DNA of 64,000 nt from positions 558,001-622,000 of the forward strand of contig UGSS01000002.1 of NCBI GenBank assembly GCA_900454475.1, in the 5' to 3' direction. The notes below the pieces were generated by a model that worked only from the letters and a program-made list of their open reading frames with translations, had not been told where the DNA came from and did not search any database. This DNA is from [Pasteurella] mairii. Lineage in GTDB: Bacteria; Pseudomonadota; Gammaproteobacteria; Enterobacterales; Pasteurellaceae. Shown here in pieces: positions 9,894 through 19,339 of the stretch. Position 1 is the stretch's first letter; each line of letters begins with the position of its first letter. Both the position numbers and the translations under genes were made by a program.

Positions 9894-9907
9894 GTGATCT
9901 AGTTCAA
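9894..9907. promoter_or_regulatory. FNR- or CRP-like operator between frdA and epmA
   Basis: GTGAT-CTAG-TTCAA matches the FNR consensus TTGAT-N4-ATCAA at 8 of 10 positions. It matches the CRP half-sites TGTGA/TCACA about as well. A minus-strand TACAAT at 9872-9877 could be the frdA -10 box. Position suits control of frd; which protein binds cannot be told from sequence. Confidence 0.5.
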
Positions 9908-9944
9908 AAAAGTTAAACCGAAATTAAAAATTCGGCTATAATTG

Positions 9945-9954
9945 ACCGCACTTT
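9945..9954 (-). repeat. DNA uptake signal sequence
   Basis: ACCGCACTTT, the complement of AAAGTGCGGT, sits just downstream of a TATAAT hexamer (9937-9942) before epmA. Confidence 0.9.
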
Positions 9955-9975
9955 ATTTTTGAAGGAATTTTTATC

Positions 9976-10953
9976 ATGTCAACCGATATCGAAATGCAGT
10001 GGCAACCGAGCGCCCCAATCAAAAATCTTTTAGCGCGCGCCAAAATCATCAGCGATATTCGACGCTTTTTTACCGATCGCGGATTGCTTGAAGTGGAAAC
10101 GCCAGTATTAAGCGAATTTGGCGTTACCGACGTCCATCTTTCTACTTTTAGTACAGATTTTATTGCGCCACATAATGCGCAATCCAAACCGCTTTGGTTA
10201 TCAACCAGCCCGGAATATCACATGAAACGCTTGCTCGCCGCGGGCAGTGGCGCGATTTTTCAGTTGTGTCACGTATTTCGCAATGAAGAAGCGGGGCGCA
10301 AACATAATCCGGAATTTACCATGCTGGAATGGTATCGACCGCACTTTGATATGTATCGCTTAATTAATGAAGTAGATGATTTGCTCCAACAAATTCTCGA
10401 TTGCGAACCGGCGGAAAGCCTAAGTTACCAATTTGCTTTCCAAGAATATGTCGGGTTAGATCCGCTTTCAGCAAGCAAAGCGGAACTTGCCAGCAAAGCC
10501 AAAGAATACCATCTTATGGAGGCTGAACAACAAGATCGCGATACGTTATTACAATTTTTATTTAGTAGCGTTGTCGAGCCGCAAATCGGCAAAGAACGTC
10601 CAGTTGCCATTTATCATTTCCCGGCGACGCAAGCCGCATTAGCGCAACTTAGCTCCGAAGATCACCGCGTTGCCGAACGTTTTGAGTTCTATTATAAAGG
10701 AATCGAATTGGCGAACGGTTTTCATGAATTAACCGACAGTAACGAACAACGTATTCGTTTTGAGCAAGATAATCGATTAAGAGAAAAAATAGGCTTGCCA
10801 CAGCGCGCCATTGACCATCGTTTTCTTGCCGCGCTCCACGCCGGTGTCCCAAATTGCTCTGGCGTTGCCCTCGGCGTTGACCGCCTGATTATGCTCGTGC
10901 TTAGCGAAGAGCGTATCGACCGCGTGATTTCTTTTGCGATAAATAATGCCTAA
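9976..10953 (+). CDS. epmA: Elongation factor P (R)-beta-lysine ligase
   Basis: Also called PoxA/GenX/YjeA. It is a class II lysyl-tRNA synthetase-like enzyme that attaches (R)-beta-lysine to a Lys of EF-P, which helps ribosomes through polyproline. The 325 aa follow E. coli EpmA throughout. Motif 2 is seen as [19 protein letters not shown] and motif 3 as [12 protein letters not shown]. The anticodon-binding domain of true LysRS is missing, as expected. It is transcribed away from frdA; the same frd-epmA arrangement occurs in E. coli. Confidence 0.97.
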   Translation: MSTDIEMQWQPSAPIKNLLARAKIISDIRRFFTDRGLLEVETPVLSEFGVTDVHLSTFSTDFIAPHNAQSKPLWLSTSPEYHMKRLLAAGSGAIFQLCHVFRNEEAGRKHNPEFTMLEWYRPHFDMYRLINEVDDLLQQILDCEPAESLSYQFAFQEYVGLDPLSASKAELASKAKEYHLMEAEQQDRDTLLQFLFSSVVEPQIGKERPVAIYHFPATQAALAQLSSEDHRVAERFEFYYKGIELANGFHELTDSNEQRIRFEQDNRLREKIGLPQRAIDHRFLAALHAGVPNCSGVALGVDRLIMLVLSEERIDRVISFAINNA

Positions 10954-10981
10954 GGAATTATCTCTTTGCTAAAGATAAAGA

Positions 10982-10991
10982 AAAGTGCGGT
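10982..10991 (+). repeat. DNA uptake signal sequence
   Basis: AAAGTGCGGT followed by CGATTTTTA, 30 bp after the epmA stop. Confidence 0.9.
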
Positions 10992-11126
10992 CGATTTTTA
11001 TTCAATTTTAATGAGTAACAATGCGCGAGAGCTATTTTAAAAAGCGCTTTTGTTTAATCAAGTCGCATAAAAAAACAACAAAAAGCGCATTGGCGTTAAA
11101 AGGGAAAGAAAATAAAACCTAAAAAA

Positions 11127-11142
11127 TGTGATCATGATCACC
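11127..11142. promoter_or_regulatory. CRP-cAMP binding site upstream of porin
   Basis: TGTGA-TCATGA-TCACC matches the consensus TGTGA-N6-TCACA at 9 of 10 half-site bases. Its centre lies about 71.5 bp before the start point predicted from the -35/-10 boxes, a distance used by class I CRP-activated promoters. Confidence 0.7.
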
Positions 11143-11170
11143 AATTTAATTGAACTTTTTTGTTTTTTTA

Positions 11171-11199
11171 TTGACAGGCGTATATTTCTTTGCCAATAT
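11171..11199 (+). promoter_or_regulatory. Predicted sigma-70 promoter of the porin gene
   Basis: Perfect TTGACA (11171-11176), 17-bp spacer, then CAATAT (11194-11199). The weak -10 box fits an activator-dependent promoter. Confidence 0.6.
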
Positions 11200-11294
11200 T
11201 AGTCTGCCTTAAATGAAGCAAGTTTTGATAGTTCAATTCTTGGAATGTTCGGCGCTAATCTTATAACAAACTTAATTCTGGAAAGGAATTTATT

Positions 11295-12383
11295 ATGAAA
11301 AAGACATTAGTAGCATTAGCAGTAGCAGCAATGGCAGCTACTTCCGCAAACGCATTTGTTATCTATGAACAAGATGGAAGTAAAGTAGATCTAAACGGTT
11401 CTTTCCGTATGTTTTTAGGTAAAGTAGGTGACAAACGTGGTGATTTAATCAACGACGGTTCACGTATCAATATCCGTGCAAGCCACGATTTAGGTAATGG
11501 TTTATCCGCAGTTGCCGGTTATGAAATTCGCTTTGAAGATAATGAGAAATATAGCAAAGCATTCAAACAAAAGGGTGCGAACAGCGATTTTGGTAGCCCA
11601 ACGACTCGTAAATTATTCGGCGGGTTCAAATACGAGGATGTCGGTACATTAACTTTCGGTCGTCAAGCAACAAACTCAGATGATGTTGTTCAAGATGCGG
11701 CGTATTTCCGTTCTGGTGAATATAATCCGCTACTTACCAACGCGGATAAATCTGTAAAATTCCGTTCTGCAGACTGGAATGGTTTCAGCTTCGGTGTTGA
11801 CTACTTATTCGGTCACTCAAATAAAGCTTTAGATCCTAGACTTGTAGATGATGATGGTGATGCTATTGCCGAATACAAAAATGGTTATGGCGTAGCCGCA
11901 TTCTATCACTACGATATCGCAGATGATCAAAAAGTAGAATTTGCTGCGGCATATAACCAAAACCAATACGATGCATTAGCATTAACTGCTGAAACAGCAC
12001 AAAAAGATCGTACATGGGTTGTTCACGGTAGCTATACCTATGGCCCTGTTTACTTCGCGCTTAACTATGGACAAGTAAGAACTTCATATAGCAATGTTTG
12101 GTCTGGTGCTGAAGATGAGAAAAGCCGCTATGCAATGGTAGATTTCCGTTATCAATTCTCTGATCCATCTGCTTTCTTTGCACAATGGGAACGCGCAGAT
12201 GAGCGTACTGATGGTCAAGATGTTACAGATAAAATCAAAAACCGTTATCAAGTTGGTTTAGACTATCAATTCAGCAAAAACGTTGTGGCTTATGCGATTT
12301 ATGAGCAAGAACGTACAAAAGATAGCAACGGTGATACTAAAAAAGACCATATCTATGGTACAGGTTTACGCGTATTCTTCTAA
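11295..12383 (+). CDS. Outer membrane general porin, OmpP2/OmpH type
   Basis: A 16-stranded trimeric porin of the Gram-negative porin family. Residues 1-20 (MKKTLVALAVAAMAATSANA) are a signal peptide with an ANA cleavage site. The rest alternates as amphipathic beta strands, with FGGFKYEDVGTLTFGRQ as a conserved barrel/loop-3 segment. The chain ends in Phe, the BAM recognition signal. The 362 aa fit H. influenzae OmpP2 and P. multocida OmpH. Loops such as those around residues 175-190 and 335-345 are acidic and likely exposed and variable. Strong A-rich codon usage and the promoter suggest high expression. I leave the symbol blank because orthology to ompP2 or ompH cannot be settled here. Confidence 0.93.
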   Translation: MKKTLVALAVAAMAATSANAFVIYEQDGSKVDLNGSFRMFLGKVGDKRGDLINDGSRINIRASHDLGNGLSAVAGYEIRFEDNEKYSKAFKQKGANSDFGSPTTRKLFGGFKYEDVGTLTFGRQATNSDDVVQDAAYFRSGEYNPLLTNADKSVKFRSADWNGFSFGVDYLFGHSNKALDPRLVDDDGDAIAEYKNGYGVAAFYHYDIADDQKVEFAAAYNQNQYDALALTAETAQKDRTWVVHGSYTYGPVYFALNYGQVRTSYSNVWSGAEDEKSRYAMVDFRYQFSDPSAFFAQWERADERTDGQDVTDKIKNRYQVGLDYQFSKNVVAYAIYEQERTKDSNGDTKKDHIYGTGLRVFF

Positions 12384-12403
12384 TTTGAAGCAATCGTAAC
12401 CAT

Positions 12404-12435
12404 AAAAAAACCATCCGACAGCGGATGGTTTTTTA
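12404..12435 (+). terminator. Bidirectional rho-independent terminator, porin/metX
   Basis: CCATCCG and CGGATGG form the stem, flanked by an A run on the left and a T run on the right. It can end the porin transcript and, read on the minus strand, that of metX. Confidence 0.9.
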
Positions 12436-12490
12436 TTATCGGTATTGGGGTGAAAAAAGAATGATTTTAAAGGTGTTCAATTAAGGACTA

Positions 12491-13576
12491 TCAGCCGTGG
12501 ATTTCTAATCCGCTGCGGATTTTCGCGTCAAAAAAGTCATAATCCACTAAAAAAGCATCATGACCGTAATCGGATGGAAATTCATAATATTGCAAATTTA
12601 CTTTGCTTTGCTCCAACAAAGCTTTGCTTTTATGCAGATCAATGATTTTAAACAATTGATCATTGCTGACTGCAACAAGGGTATAGCGTGCTTGAATGCG
12701 CGAAAGTGCGGTATTAATATCGGCATATTTTAGCGCGGGATCATATAAATCCAAGGCGCGTAATAAATGCAAATAACTGTTGGCGTCAAAACGATCGAGG
12801 AATTTTTGCCCTTGATAGCTAAGATAGGATTCTACTTGAAAATAATCACCCCAAAATACGCCTTCCGCTTTTGTCGCCCGCCCAAAGGCTTTGGCTAATT
12901 GTACGTCTGTGCGATAGGTTAACATCCCCAACATTCTGGCAATTGCTAAGCCTTTTGTCGGCGGCGTTTTGTCATAATAATCCCCACCGTGAAAATTCGG
13001 ATCATTGATAATCGCTTGGCGCATTACATGGTTAAATCCAATCGCTTCCGCGCTAAAATACAGAGATGAACACAAATTGATCACATTATCCACGTAATCC
13101 GGATAATCAATTGCCCATTGGGTTGCCTGCATTCCGCCAAAAGATCCGCCGATCACGGCGTGTAAATGGGGAATTTGTAAAGAAGCTAATAATTCGCGCT
13201 GTACTTGAATTAAATCTTGCACCACAATATTCGGAAACTGGCTGCCATAAGGTTTTTGCGTTTGCGGGTTAATCGAGGAGGGACCAGTGGTACCTTTACA
13301 GCCACCCAACACATTGGAGCAAATGAAGAAGTATTTGGAGGTATCTAAGGCAAGTCCGTCGCCCATAAAACTTTGCCACCAGCCGTTTCCTTCCTCGGGG
13401 TTGGCGTGATAAGGTTCTGCATCACCGGTCAACGCATGACAAATCAATATCGCATTACTTTTATCCGAGTTTAACTGCCCGTAAGTTTGGTAAGCCACCT
13501 CAATATTCCCCAGTTCACCGCCTAAACTCAAAGAGAGCGACTTATTGGTAAAGAGTAATGCTTTTTGTACTGCCAT
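12491..13576 (-). CDS. metX: Homoserine O-acetyltransferase
   Basis: Alpha/beta-hydrolase that transfers acetyl from acetyl-CoA to homoserine in the first committed step of methionine synthesis. The nucleophile is Ser145 in GGSFGGMQ. The catalytic Asp lies in VAVSNDQLF and the His in [10 protein letters not shown]. At 361 aa it resembles the structurally known H. influenzae enzyme. Enteric bacteria use the unrelated MetA for this step. Three Met boxes 79-102 bp upstream point to MetJ-S-adenosylmethionine repression. Confidence 0.95.
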   Translation of the reverse strand: MAVQKALLFTNKSLSLSLGGELGNIEVAYQTYGQLNSDKSNAILICHALTGDAEPYHANPEEGNGWWQSFMGDGLALDTSKYFFICSNVLGGCKGTTGPSSINPQTQKPYGSQFPNIVVQDLIQVQRELLASLQIPHLHAVIGGSFGGMQATQWAIDYPDYVDNVINLCSSLYFSAEAIGFNHVMRQAIINDPNFHGGDYYDKTPPTKGLAIARMLGMLTYRTDVQLAKAFGRATKAEGVFWGDYFQVESYLSYQGQKFLDRFDANSYLHLLRALDLYDPALKYADINTALSRIQARYTLVAVSNDQLFKIIDLHKSKALLEQSKVNLQYYEFPSDYGHDAFLVDYDFFDAKIRSGLEIHG

Positions 13577-13654
13577 TGATTATTCCATCAAAATAATAAA
13601 CTATTTCCTGACCTCATAAACTACAGCGACAAAGATCTAATGTCAAGAAATTTT

Positions 13655-13678
13655 AGACGTCTAAACTTCTAGATGTTT
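13655..13678. promoter_or_regulatory. Three tandem Met boxes (MetJ operator) for metX
   Basis: Consecutive 8-mers AGACGTCT, AAACTTCT and AGATGTTT match the Met box AGACGTCT at 8/8, 6/8 and 6/8. A minus-strand TTGACA (13641-13646) next to them is the likely metX -35 box. metX is the only gene transcribed away from this site. Confidence 0.82.
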
Positions 13679-13837
13679 AGGTTGCTTATTATGTGGAGGC
13701 TTTGTGTTGCTAAAAGCGCGTCATTTTATTTATTGCGAGTACTTGTCGTGTGCGTAATAAAAACTCATCTGTTTTCTGCGTTTCCTTAAATGCTTGAATC
13801 ACGGAAGCGGTGAAAATGGGGTGAGCAGACTAGGCAA

Positions 13838-13847
13838 AAAGTGCGGT
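13838..13847 (+). repeat. DNA uptake signal sequence
   Basis: AAAGTGCGGT followed by AAATTTTTT, 22 bp beyond the sapF stop. Confidence 0.9.
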
Positions 13848-13869
13848 AAATTTTTTAATTTTATCGGTT

Positions 13870-14673
13870 TTAACCTTCGTCGCGCCAAGAGTCCTCGGTC
13901 AGTAGTCGTCCGAAATGGCTTTCTACTAGGCGTTTAGTGATGTCGGTGTGGGGTTGCGTGAATAAGCGTCGAGTTGATCCGTATTCGATCACTTGTCCAT
14001 TGTCCATCACTAACACGTTATCCGCAATATGTTTGATCATGCCAAGATGTTGCCCGACATAAATATAAGCAATGCCAAGTTTTTCTTGAATTTCCAACAT
14101 CAGGTTCATGAGTTGGGTTTTTACCGTGGTGTCTAATAAGCCGAGAGCATCGTCTGTGATCACGATTTCCGGTTCTAAAATTAAGGCGCGCGCTAAGGCA
14201 ATGCGTTGTTTTTGGCTGGCGGACATGGTGTTAATTTTGATATTGGCATGATCTGGATGCAAGCCGACCAAACGCAGGGTAGAAAAGATTTTTTCGTTGC
14301 GCTGTTCTTCATCTAAATCTGTGGTTAAACGCAGGGGAACATCTAAAATTTGTCCAATATTCAATTTGGGATCAAATGCCGAGTTGCTATCTTGGAAAAC
14401 CATGCGAATATGCTGGGCACGATATTGATAATCGCCGAAAGTGAGCGGTTTCCCGTTGAAGATAATCTGTCCGGAGGTGGGTTCAATAATGCCGACGATC
14501 ATCTTGGCTAAGGTCGATTTGCCGGAACCGTTTTTACCAATGATTGCTAAGGTTTTTTTAGGTTCCAAGGCAAAGCTGACATTTTCAATAGCGGCGAAAC
14601 TGTTAACGCCCCAGATTCCGACGGTATCAAAGAAATATTTGGATAAATCTTGTACTTCTAATAAGGCACTCAT
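13870..14673 (-). CDS. sapF: Sap ABC transporter, ATP-binding subunit F
   Basis: One of two ATPases of the Sap peptide importer, which takes up antimicrobial peptides (and haem-bound peptide in Haemophilus) and supports resistance to host peptides. Walker A is GKNGSGKS, near residue 43. The ABC signature is degenerate ([15 protein letters not shown] instead of LSGGQ), as in E. coli SapF. Walker B is EIVITDD and the H-loop region YVGQHLGM. It has 267 aa, is the last gene of sapABCDF, and overlaps sapD by 4 bp. Confidence 0.95.
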   Translation of the reverse strand: MSALLEVQDLSKYFFDTVGIWGVNSFAAIENVSFALEPKKTLAIIGKNGSGKSTLAKMIVGIIEPTSGQIIFNGKPLTFGDYQYRAQHIRMVFQDSNSAFDPKLNIGQILDVPLRLTTDLDEEQRNEKIFSTLRLVGLHPDHANIKINTMSASQKQRIALARALILEPEIVITDDALGLLDTTVKTQLMNLMLEIQEKLGIAYIYVGQHLGMIKHIADNVLVMDNGQVIEYGSTRRLFTQPHTDITKRLVESHFGRLLTEDSWRDEG

Positions 14674-15725
14674 TCTTTCACCTCTGTTTTATTGACCGTA
14701 AGTGGCATCATTGGCGCTTCTTTTTCTTTGCGCTGATTTTCGCGTAAATTTAACGGATAGTGGCACGAATATTCATGTTGTTTTATGCGACGAGATGGCG
14801 GTTTTACGACACATTTTTTTTGTGCAAAGGGACAACGTGGACCTAAGCGACAACCGATTGGCATTTGTTCCAATAGCGGTACGGTGCCTTTTAAGGTACT
14901 TAGCCGGCTTTTTAGCGGCAAAGGTTGCGAGAAATCAGGAATTGAATGCAGTAAGGCTTTGGTATAAGGATGGTGCGGCATTTCTAAAATGCTTTCTGTC
15001 GGTCCCGCTTCCGCATTTTGCCCGCAATAGAGGATCACAAAACTGTCGCACCATTCGCTAATACTTTTAATATCATTACTGGCGAGTAAAATAGAGGTAC
15101 CTTGGTTTTGATTCATGCTGGAGAGCAGGCGAAAAATTTGACTGCGCGTAATCGATTCAAGGGAGTTGGTCGGTTCATCAGCAATCAGCAGGCGCGGTTG
15201 ATTGGCGACCGCCATGGCAATCATGACTTTTTGTCCTTCGCCTTCGGTTATTTCATGGGGATAGCTGTTCATAATATCTTTATGATCTTTAATCCCGACG
15301 CGATGCAGCAATTCAATGGCGCGCCGTTTTTTCCAGCCGAACCATTGCCACCAACGTCCTTTAAAGGTCCAAGCCGGAATGTTTTGGATAATTTGTTTAC
15401 CGATTTTTTTACTGGAGTCTAAACAACTGAGTGGCTCTTGGAAAATCATGGAAATTTCTTTGCCAATCAATTTGCGGCGTTTATTCGGGCTAAGTTTTAA
15501 TAATTCAATATCATTAAAACGGAAACGATCAGCGCTTACAATCCAAGATTCTTTCACTGCATTGCAAATCACCTTGGCAATTAAACTTTTCCCCGAACCG
15601 GATTCACCCACTAAACCGCAAATTTCCCCTTCATTTAGGGTTAAACTGACGTTATCTACAATTCTGAATTTACCTGCGTTGGTTTGAATATCAATACACA
15701 GGTTACGAATATCAAGTAAAGCCAT
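14670..15725 (-). CDS. sapD: Sap ABC transporter, ATP-binding subunit D
   Basis: Second ATPase of the Sap importer, also tied to Trk potassium uptake in E. coli. Walker A is GESGSGKS near residue 39. The signature is [14 protein letters not shown], again not LSGGQ but like E. coli SapD (LTEGECQKVMIA). Walker B is LLIADEP. The C-terminal oligopeptide-transporter ATPase motif [15 protein letters not shown] is present. With 351 aa it is slightly longer than E. coli, having a Lys/Glu-rich tail. It starts 8 bp after sapC. Confidence 0.95.
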   Translation of the reverse strand: MALLDIRNLCIDIQTNAGKFRIVDNVSLTLNEGEICGLVGESGSGKSLIAKVICNAVKESWIVSADRFRFNDIELLKLSPNKRRKLIGKEISMIFQEPLSCLDSSKKIGKQIIQNIPAWTFKGRWWQWFGWKKRRAIELLHRVGIKDHKDIMNSYPHEITEGEGQKVMIAMAVANQPRLLIADEPTNSLESITRSQIFRLLSSMNQNQGTSILLASNDIKSISEWCDSFVILYCGQNAEAGPTESILEMPHHPYTKALLHSIPDFSQPLPLKSRLSTLKGTVPLLEQMPIGCRLGPRCPFAQKKCVVKPPSRRIKQHEYSCHYPLNLRENQRKEKEAPMMPLTVNKTEVKE

Positions 15726-15733
15726 TGTTCGTC

Positions 15734-16621
15734 CTATTGATAATATTTTTCCATGGCTTTACACAGCCCGTTGGTAAAAATTAAGCTGATTAGCACGCTG
15801 GTGATAATTGCCACACCCGGTAAAATCACCGCCCAAGGCGCCAAGTAAATCAGTTCGATTGAATCTTTAATCATCGCGCCCCATTCCGGCGTTGGGCGCT
15901 GGGCGCCGAGTGAAATAAAGCCGAGAGCGCTAATATCTAAGATGGCAATGGTAAATGCGCGGGAGATTTCCCGAATATATTGCACGCTGATATTAGGCAA
16001 AATGGTTTCTTTGAGCAGCAGCCAGTTTGATGCCCCCTCCAGTCGCAACATCAGTACGTATTCTTTTTTTAATTCCACTTGAATGGATTTGTAAATTTCA
16101 TGAATAAAATAGGGGAGCAGCGCCAAGGTAATGGCGAGCATGGCGTTAAATAAGCTGGCTTGCATTAGGGTGGCAATAATAATGGCAATCAGCAAAATCG
16201 GGATGGTGAGAAAGCTGTCAAAAATATGATTGAGAACGCGAGATTTAATGCCTTGTGACATGCCTGCCCAAATGCCGAGAATACCGCCTAAAATAGCAGT
16301 AAACAGGACCACAATAAGCGACGCACCAAAGGTGTAGCTGGTGCCGATAATGAGGCGACTGAAGACATCACGACCAATATCGTCAGTGCCGAAGAAGTAG
16401 GCGATTTGTCCGCCTTGTACCCAAGAGGGCGGCAGCAGTTCCAAACCGATAAATTGTTGATCGCTATGATAAGGCGCAATAAAACGACTAAAAAGTGCGG
16501 TCAAAATTAGCAACAAAAAGAGATAAAAACTTGTCAGGGCAATTTTATCTTGACTAAAAAGTTGCCAAATATCGCGCAATGTGGTGGTTTGTCTAAAATC
16601 TTCCGGTTCTCTATCTTGCAT
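15734..16621 (-). CDS. sapC: Sap ABC transporter permease C
   Basis: Inner-membrane permease of the DppC/OppC type. The 295 aa contain an N-terminal cytoplasmic segment, a helix at about 30-50, a periplasmic loop, then five helices. The EAA loop appears as [19 protein letters not shown]. It overlaps sapB by 11 bp, showing translational coupling. An uptake signal (16492-16501) is built into its 5' coding region. Confidence 0.94.
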   Translation of the reverse strand: MQDREPEDFRQTTTLRDIWQLFSQDKIALTSFYLFLLLILTALFSRFIAPYHSDQQFIGLELLPPSWVQGGQIAYFFGTDDIGRDVFSRLIIGTSYTFGASLIVVLFTAILGGILGIWAGMSQGIKSRVLNHIFDSFLTIPILLIAIIIATLMQASLFNAMLAITLALLPYFIHEIYKSIQVELKKEYVLMLRLEGASNWLLLKETILPNISVQYIREISRAFTIAILDISALGFISLGAQRPTPEWGAMIKDSIELIYLAPWAVILPGVAIITSVLISLIFTNGLCKAMEKYYQ

Positions 16622-17576
16622 ACCAGCCTTTCTTATTTAACGGATCAATGATAAAAGTGAGGATTAATACGAGCAGGTTGACGCTAATAATACATAATCC
16701 AATCACGATAATGCCGGTAGAAATGCTGTTGTAATCCTGTTGGCTTACCGCATCAATCAACCAGCGCCCAATTCCTGACCAGCCAAATGTCGCCTCTGTG
16801 AGCATACATTGTGCCATGACCAAGGTAAATAAACGGGTCATGGGGGGAAGAAGCAAGGGGAGGGTATTGCGTATAATGTGGGTACGCAATATTTTCCATT
16901 TTGACCAACCTCGGGTTGCCGCTATTTTGACATAGTTTTGTTCAATTAAAAATTCTGCCCGTTGCTGGACTACGCGGGTAATTTCCATTGTTGGCAGAAT
17001 GGTTAATACCAAGGTCGGCAAGACTAAATGTTGTAGCGCATTTTGGATAGCTTTAAGGCGATAGGGTTGTTCGATAAACCATACGTCGATCAAGTGAAAA
17101 CCGGTGACCGGTTTGATTTCATATAACAGATTATACTGTCCGATAGCGGAAATTTCCCATGAGTAAATTGCTGCCATATAAAGGATAATAGGCGCAACCC
17201 AAAATACCGGTAAAGATAAGCCGAGGGATGAGAAAGCACGAATGAGTTTTCCCGGTAGATACTTGCTATTCACTGCCCCTAATATCCCTAATGGGATACC
17301 AAAGAGAATGGCGAGTAAAATTGCACTAAAACAAAGTTCCAATGTGGATGGGAGTAGGGTAAATATTACTTCTTTTAGCGATTCTCCGCTGACATAGCTT
17401 ATTCCTAAATCACCTTGTAATAAATTACTTAGATAAAAACGATAACCGGAAAATAAACTCGGCGTAGCAAACACTTCATTGAGCGGATCGCGTAGAAAAA
17501 TACTGTAACTTATCAGGGATAAAATTAACAGAGTGATTGCCAATAGCAATAGATGGCGAAAGAAAGAGGAAATCAT
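16611..17576 (-). CDS. sapB: Sap ABC transporter permease B
   Basis: Partner permease of SapC, of the DppB/OppB type. The 321 aa have six membrane helices. The EAA loop IAATRGWSKWKILRTHIIRN lies near residue 215, followed by LPLLLPPM. The first helix is at 7-27. It overlaps the sapA end by 4 bp and the sapC start by 11 bp, so all five sap genes form one unit. Confidence 0.94.
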   Translation of the reverse strand: MISSFFRHLLLLAITLLILSLISYSIFLRDPLNEVFATPSLFSGYRFYLSNLLQGDLGISYVSGESLKEVIFTLLPSTLELCFSAILLAILFGIPLGILGAVNSKYLPGKLIRAFSSLGLSLPVFWVAPIILYMAAIYSWEISAIGQYNLLYEIKPVTGFHLIDVWFIEQPYRLKAIQNALQHLVLPTLVLTILPTMEITRVVQQRAEFLIEQNYVKIAATRGWSKWKILRTHIIRNTLPLLLPPMTRLFTLVMAQCMLTEATFGWSGIGRWLIDAVSQQDYNSISTGIIVIGLCIISVNLLVLILTFIIDPLNKKGWYAR

Positions 17577-19273
17577 GGTGTTTCTCCCGCTTGAATTGAG
17601 AGCGTAGAAAAATCAATTACGCCAAAAGGTGTCATTTCGATACCTTGTACTTTCGCATTAACGACGAGTACCCGTTTTACGTTCGCTAACGGAATAAGGG
17701 GCAGTTCTCTTAACATAATCGCTTGTGCTTGATTATAAAATTGCACCCGTTCATGTAAGTCGGTTGCTGTTAATGCACTGTCCATTTGTTCTTCAAAATC
17801 GCGATAACACCAGTTTGATAGATTTGTTAGGTTATTGGCAGCGTCACATCCTAAAATAGGGCGTATAAAACTGTCCGGATCTAAATTTCCGCCAAGCCAT
17901 CCAGCTAAGATCATATCGTAATTTTCATTTTGATTTTTTAATTGTTTCATGAGGTAAGTACGCGTTACCAAACGGATATCAACCATCACGCCAACCTTTG
18001 CTAAATCAGCTTTGATTAATTCTGCGGTTTTTATTGGCGAAGGATTATAAACCTGTTCCTCGTTTAATACCCATAAATTTAAATTTATTTTACGATTTTT
18101 AAAATAGGCTTGCGCTTTGGGTGGATCATAATCATAGTCAAAGTCAGGCGTATTGATATTTGCTGCCCATGAAATTGATGGAATAATGTTATTTGCGACA
18201 GTCGCGGTTTGGTGATAAATCGTTTGAACTATCCTTTCTCGATTAATTGCATGTGAAATGGCACGACGAAGTTCTACATTTTGCATTGAGGGACGCGCAA
18301 GATTAAAAGCGATATAAGCGAGGTTCATTCCTTCTGTCGATTTGATGTCGTATTTTTTATTATTTTTTTGTAGTAATCCTAATTGCGTCACTTCAGGATA
18401 ATAGACAATTTGACATTCATTATTAAAGAATTTTACCAAGCGACCACTTCGCTCGGTAGATAAATCGACCACAATGTTTTCAATGTTCGCCTTTGTTTTC
18501 CAATAATCATTGTTGCGAATTAAACGGACATATTGATTGCGGAAATAATCTTTCACTTGGTAAGGACCTGTTCCCACCGGCAGTAAATCCAGTTGCACTA
18601 AATTATCGTCAGAATTTAATTGCACTGCATATTCTTGTGAAAAAATAATCGCATACTGGCTGGCTAAATGGGACAAAATGGATGAATCGGGCGCAAACAA
18701 GGTAATTTGCACTTGATAAGGGTTAATTGCTTTAACCGATTCGATTTTTTCATTTAAGCGAATACTTTCAAAATAAGGAAAGCGGACTTTTTTCGCCTGT
18801 TCATGGAAAATTTTGTATTGTGGGTTACTGTAGTTTTTTACATTTTGATCTAATTCGGGCAATCCCATATTTTGCCCCAACACCCGATTTAAGGAAAAAA
18901 CTACATCATCCGCATTAAAATCTCGCGTTGGTGTAAACCATGGGGTTTTATGAAATTTCACGCCATGGCGTAAATTAATCGTGATGATTTTACCATCTGT
19001 AGAAACCGAATAAGACGTTGCTAACACGGGGACGAGGGCTTCACGATTATTTTTTATTTCAAATAATTTATTGTAGATTTGTTCGGTAATGACGTTCATA
19101 CCTGTTCCGGCATCCGCTGTTTGCGGGTTAAAAGAAAATCCGCCGGGATAGGTGCAATAAACTAAACCGTTTTGTGTCAGCATGTCCGGCACTTTCGGCG
19201 CCGCAGGGACATTTTCGCAAAGCGTAAATAAACCGAGAAATGTGCAAAGGGCGATAATATTTCTAGTCAACAT
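17573..19273 (-). CDS. sapA: Sap ABC transporter periplasmic peptide-binding protein
   Basis: Solute-binding protein (family 5, DppA/OppA type) that captures antimicrobial peptides, and haem in nontypeable Haemophilus. A signal peptide spans about residues 1-25 (hydrophobic IIALCTFLGLFTL, then PAAP). Mature domains show TDGKIITINLRHGVKFH, FNADDVVFSLNRVLG and MGNLAYIAFN-like segments typical of the family. At 566 aa it is of normal length. Only 66 bp separate it from divergent ycjX, so the two promoters share this space. Confidence 0.95.
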   Translation of the reverse strand: MLTRNIIALCTFLGLFTLCENVPAAPKVPDMLTQNGLVYCTYPGGFSFNPQTADAGTGMNVITEQIYNKLFEIKNNREALVPVLATSYSVSTDGKIITINLRHGVKFHKTPWFTPTRDFNADDVVFSLNRVLGQNMGLPELDQNVKNYSNPQYKIFHEQAKKVRFPYFESIRLNEKIESVKAINPYQVQITLFAPDSSILSHLASQYAIIFSQEYAVQLNSDDNLVQLDLLPVGTGPYQVKDYFRNQYVRLIRNNDYWKTKANIENIVVDLSTERSGRLVKFFNNECQIVYYPEVTQLGLLQKNNKKYDIKSTEGMNLAYIAFNLARPSMQNVELRRAISHAINRERIVQTIYHQTATVANNIIPSISWAANINTPDFDYDYDPPKAQAYFKNRKINLNLWVLNEEQVYNPSPIKTAELIKADLAKVGVMVDIRLVTRTYLMKQLKNQNENYDMILAGWLGGNLDPDSFIRPILGCDAANNLTNLSNWCYRDFEEQMDSALTATDLHERVQFYNQAQAIMLRELPLIPLANVKRVLVVNAKVQGIEMTPFGVIDFSTLSIQAGETP

Positions 19274-19339
19274 AAAATCTATATTTGTGATAAATTATAG
19301 CCAGATTGTAAGATATTTAATTTAAGTTAGAAACTAAGA

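Larger units (their letters stand above)
10954..11294 (+). promoter_or_regulatory. 341-bp porin upstream region
   Basis: No gene is seen here. The region holds an uptake signal, an imperfect inverted repeat (GCGCTTTTGTT near 11043 and AACAAAAAGCGC near 11078-11089), the CRP site, and the porin promoter. The transcript leader would be about 90 nt. Confidence 0.6.
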
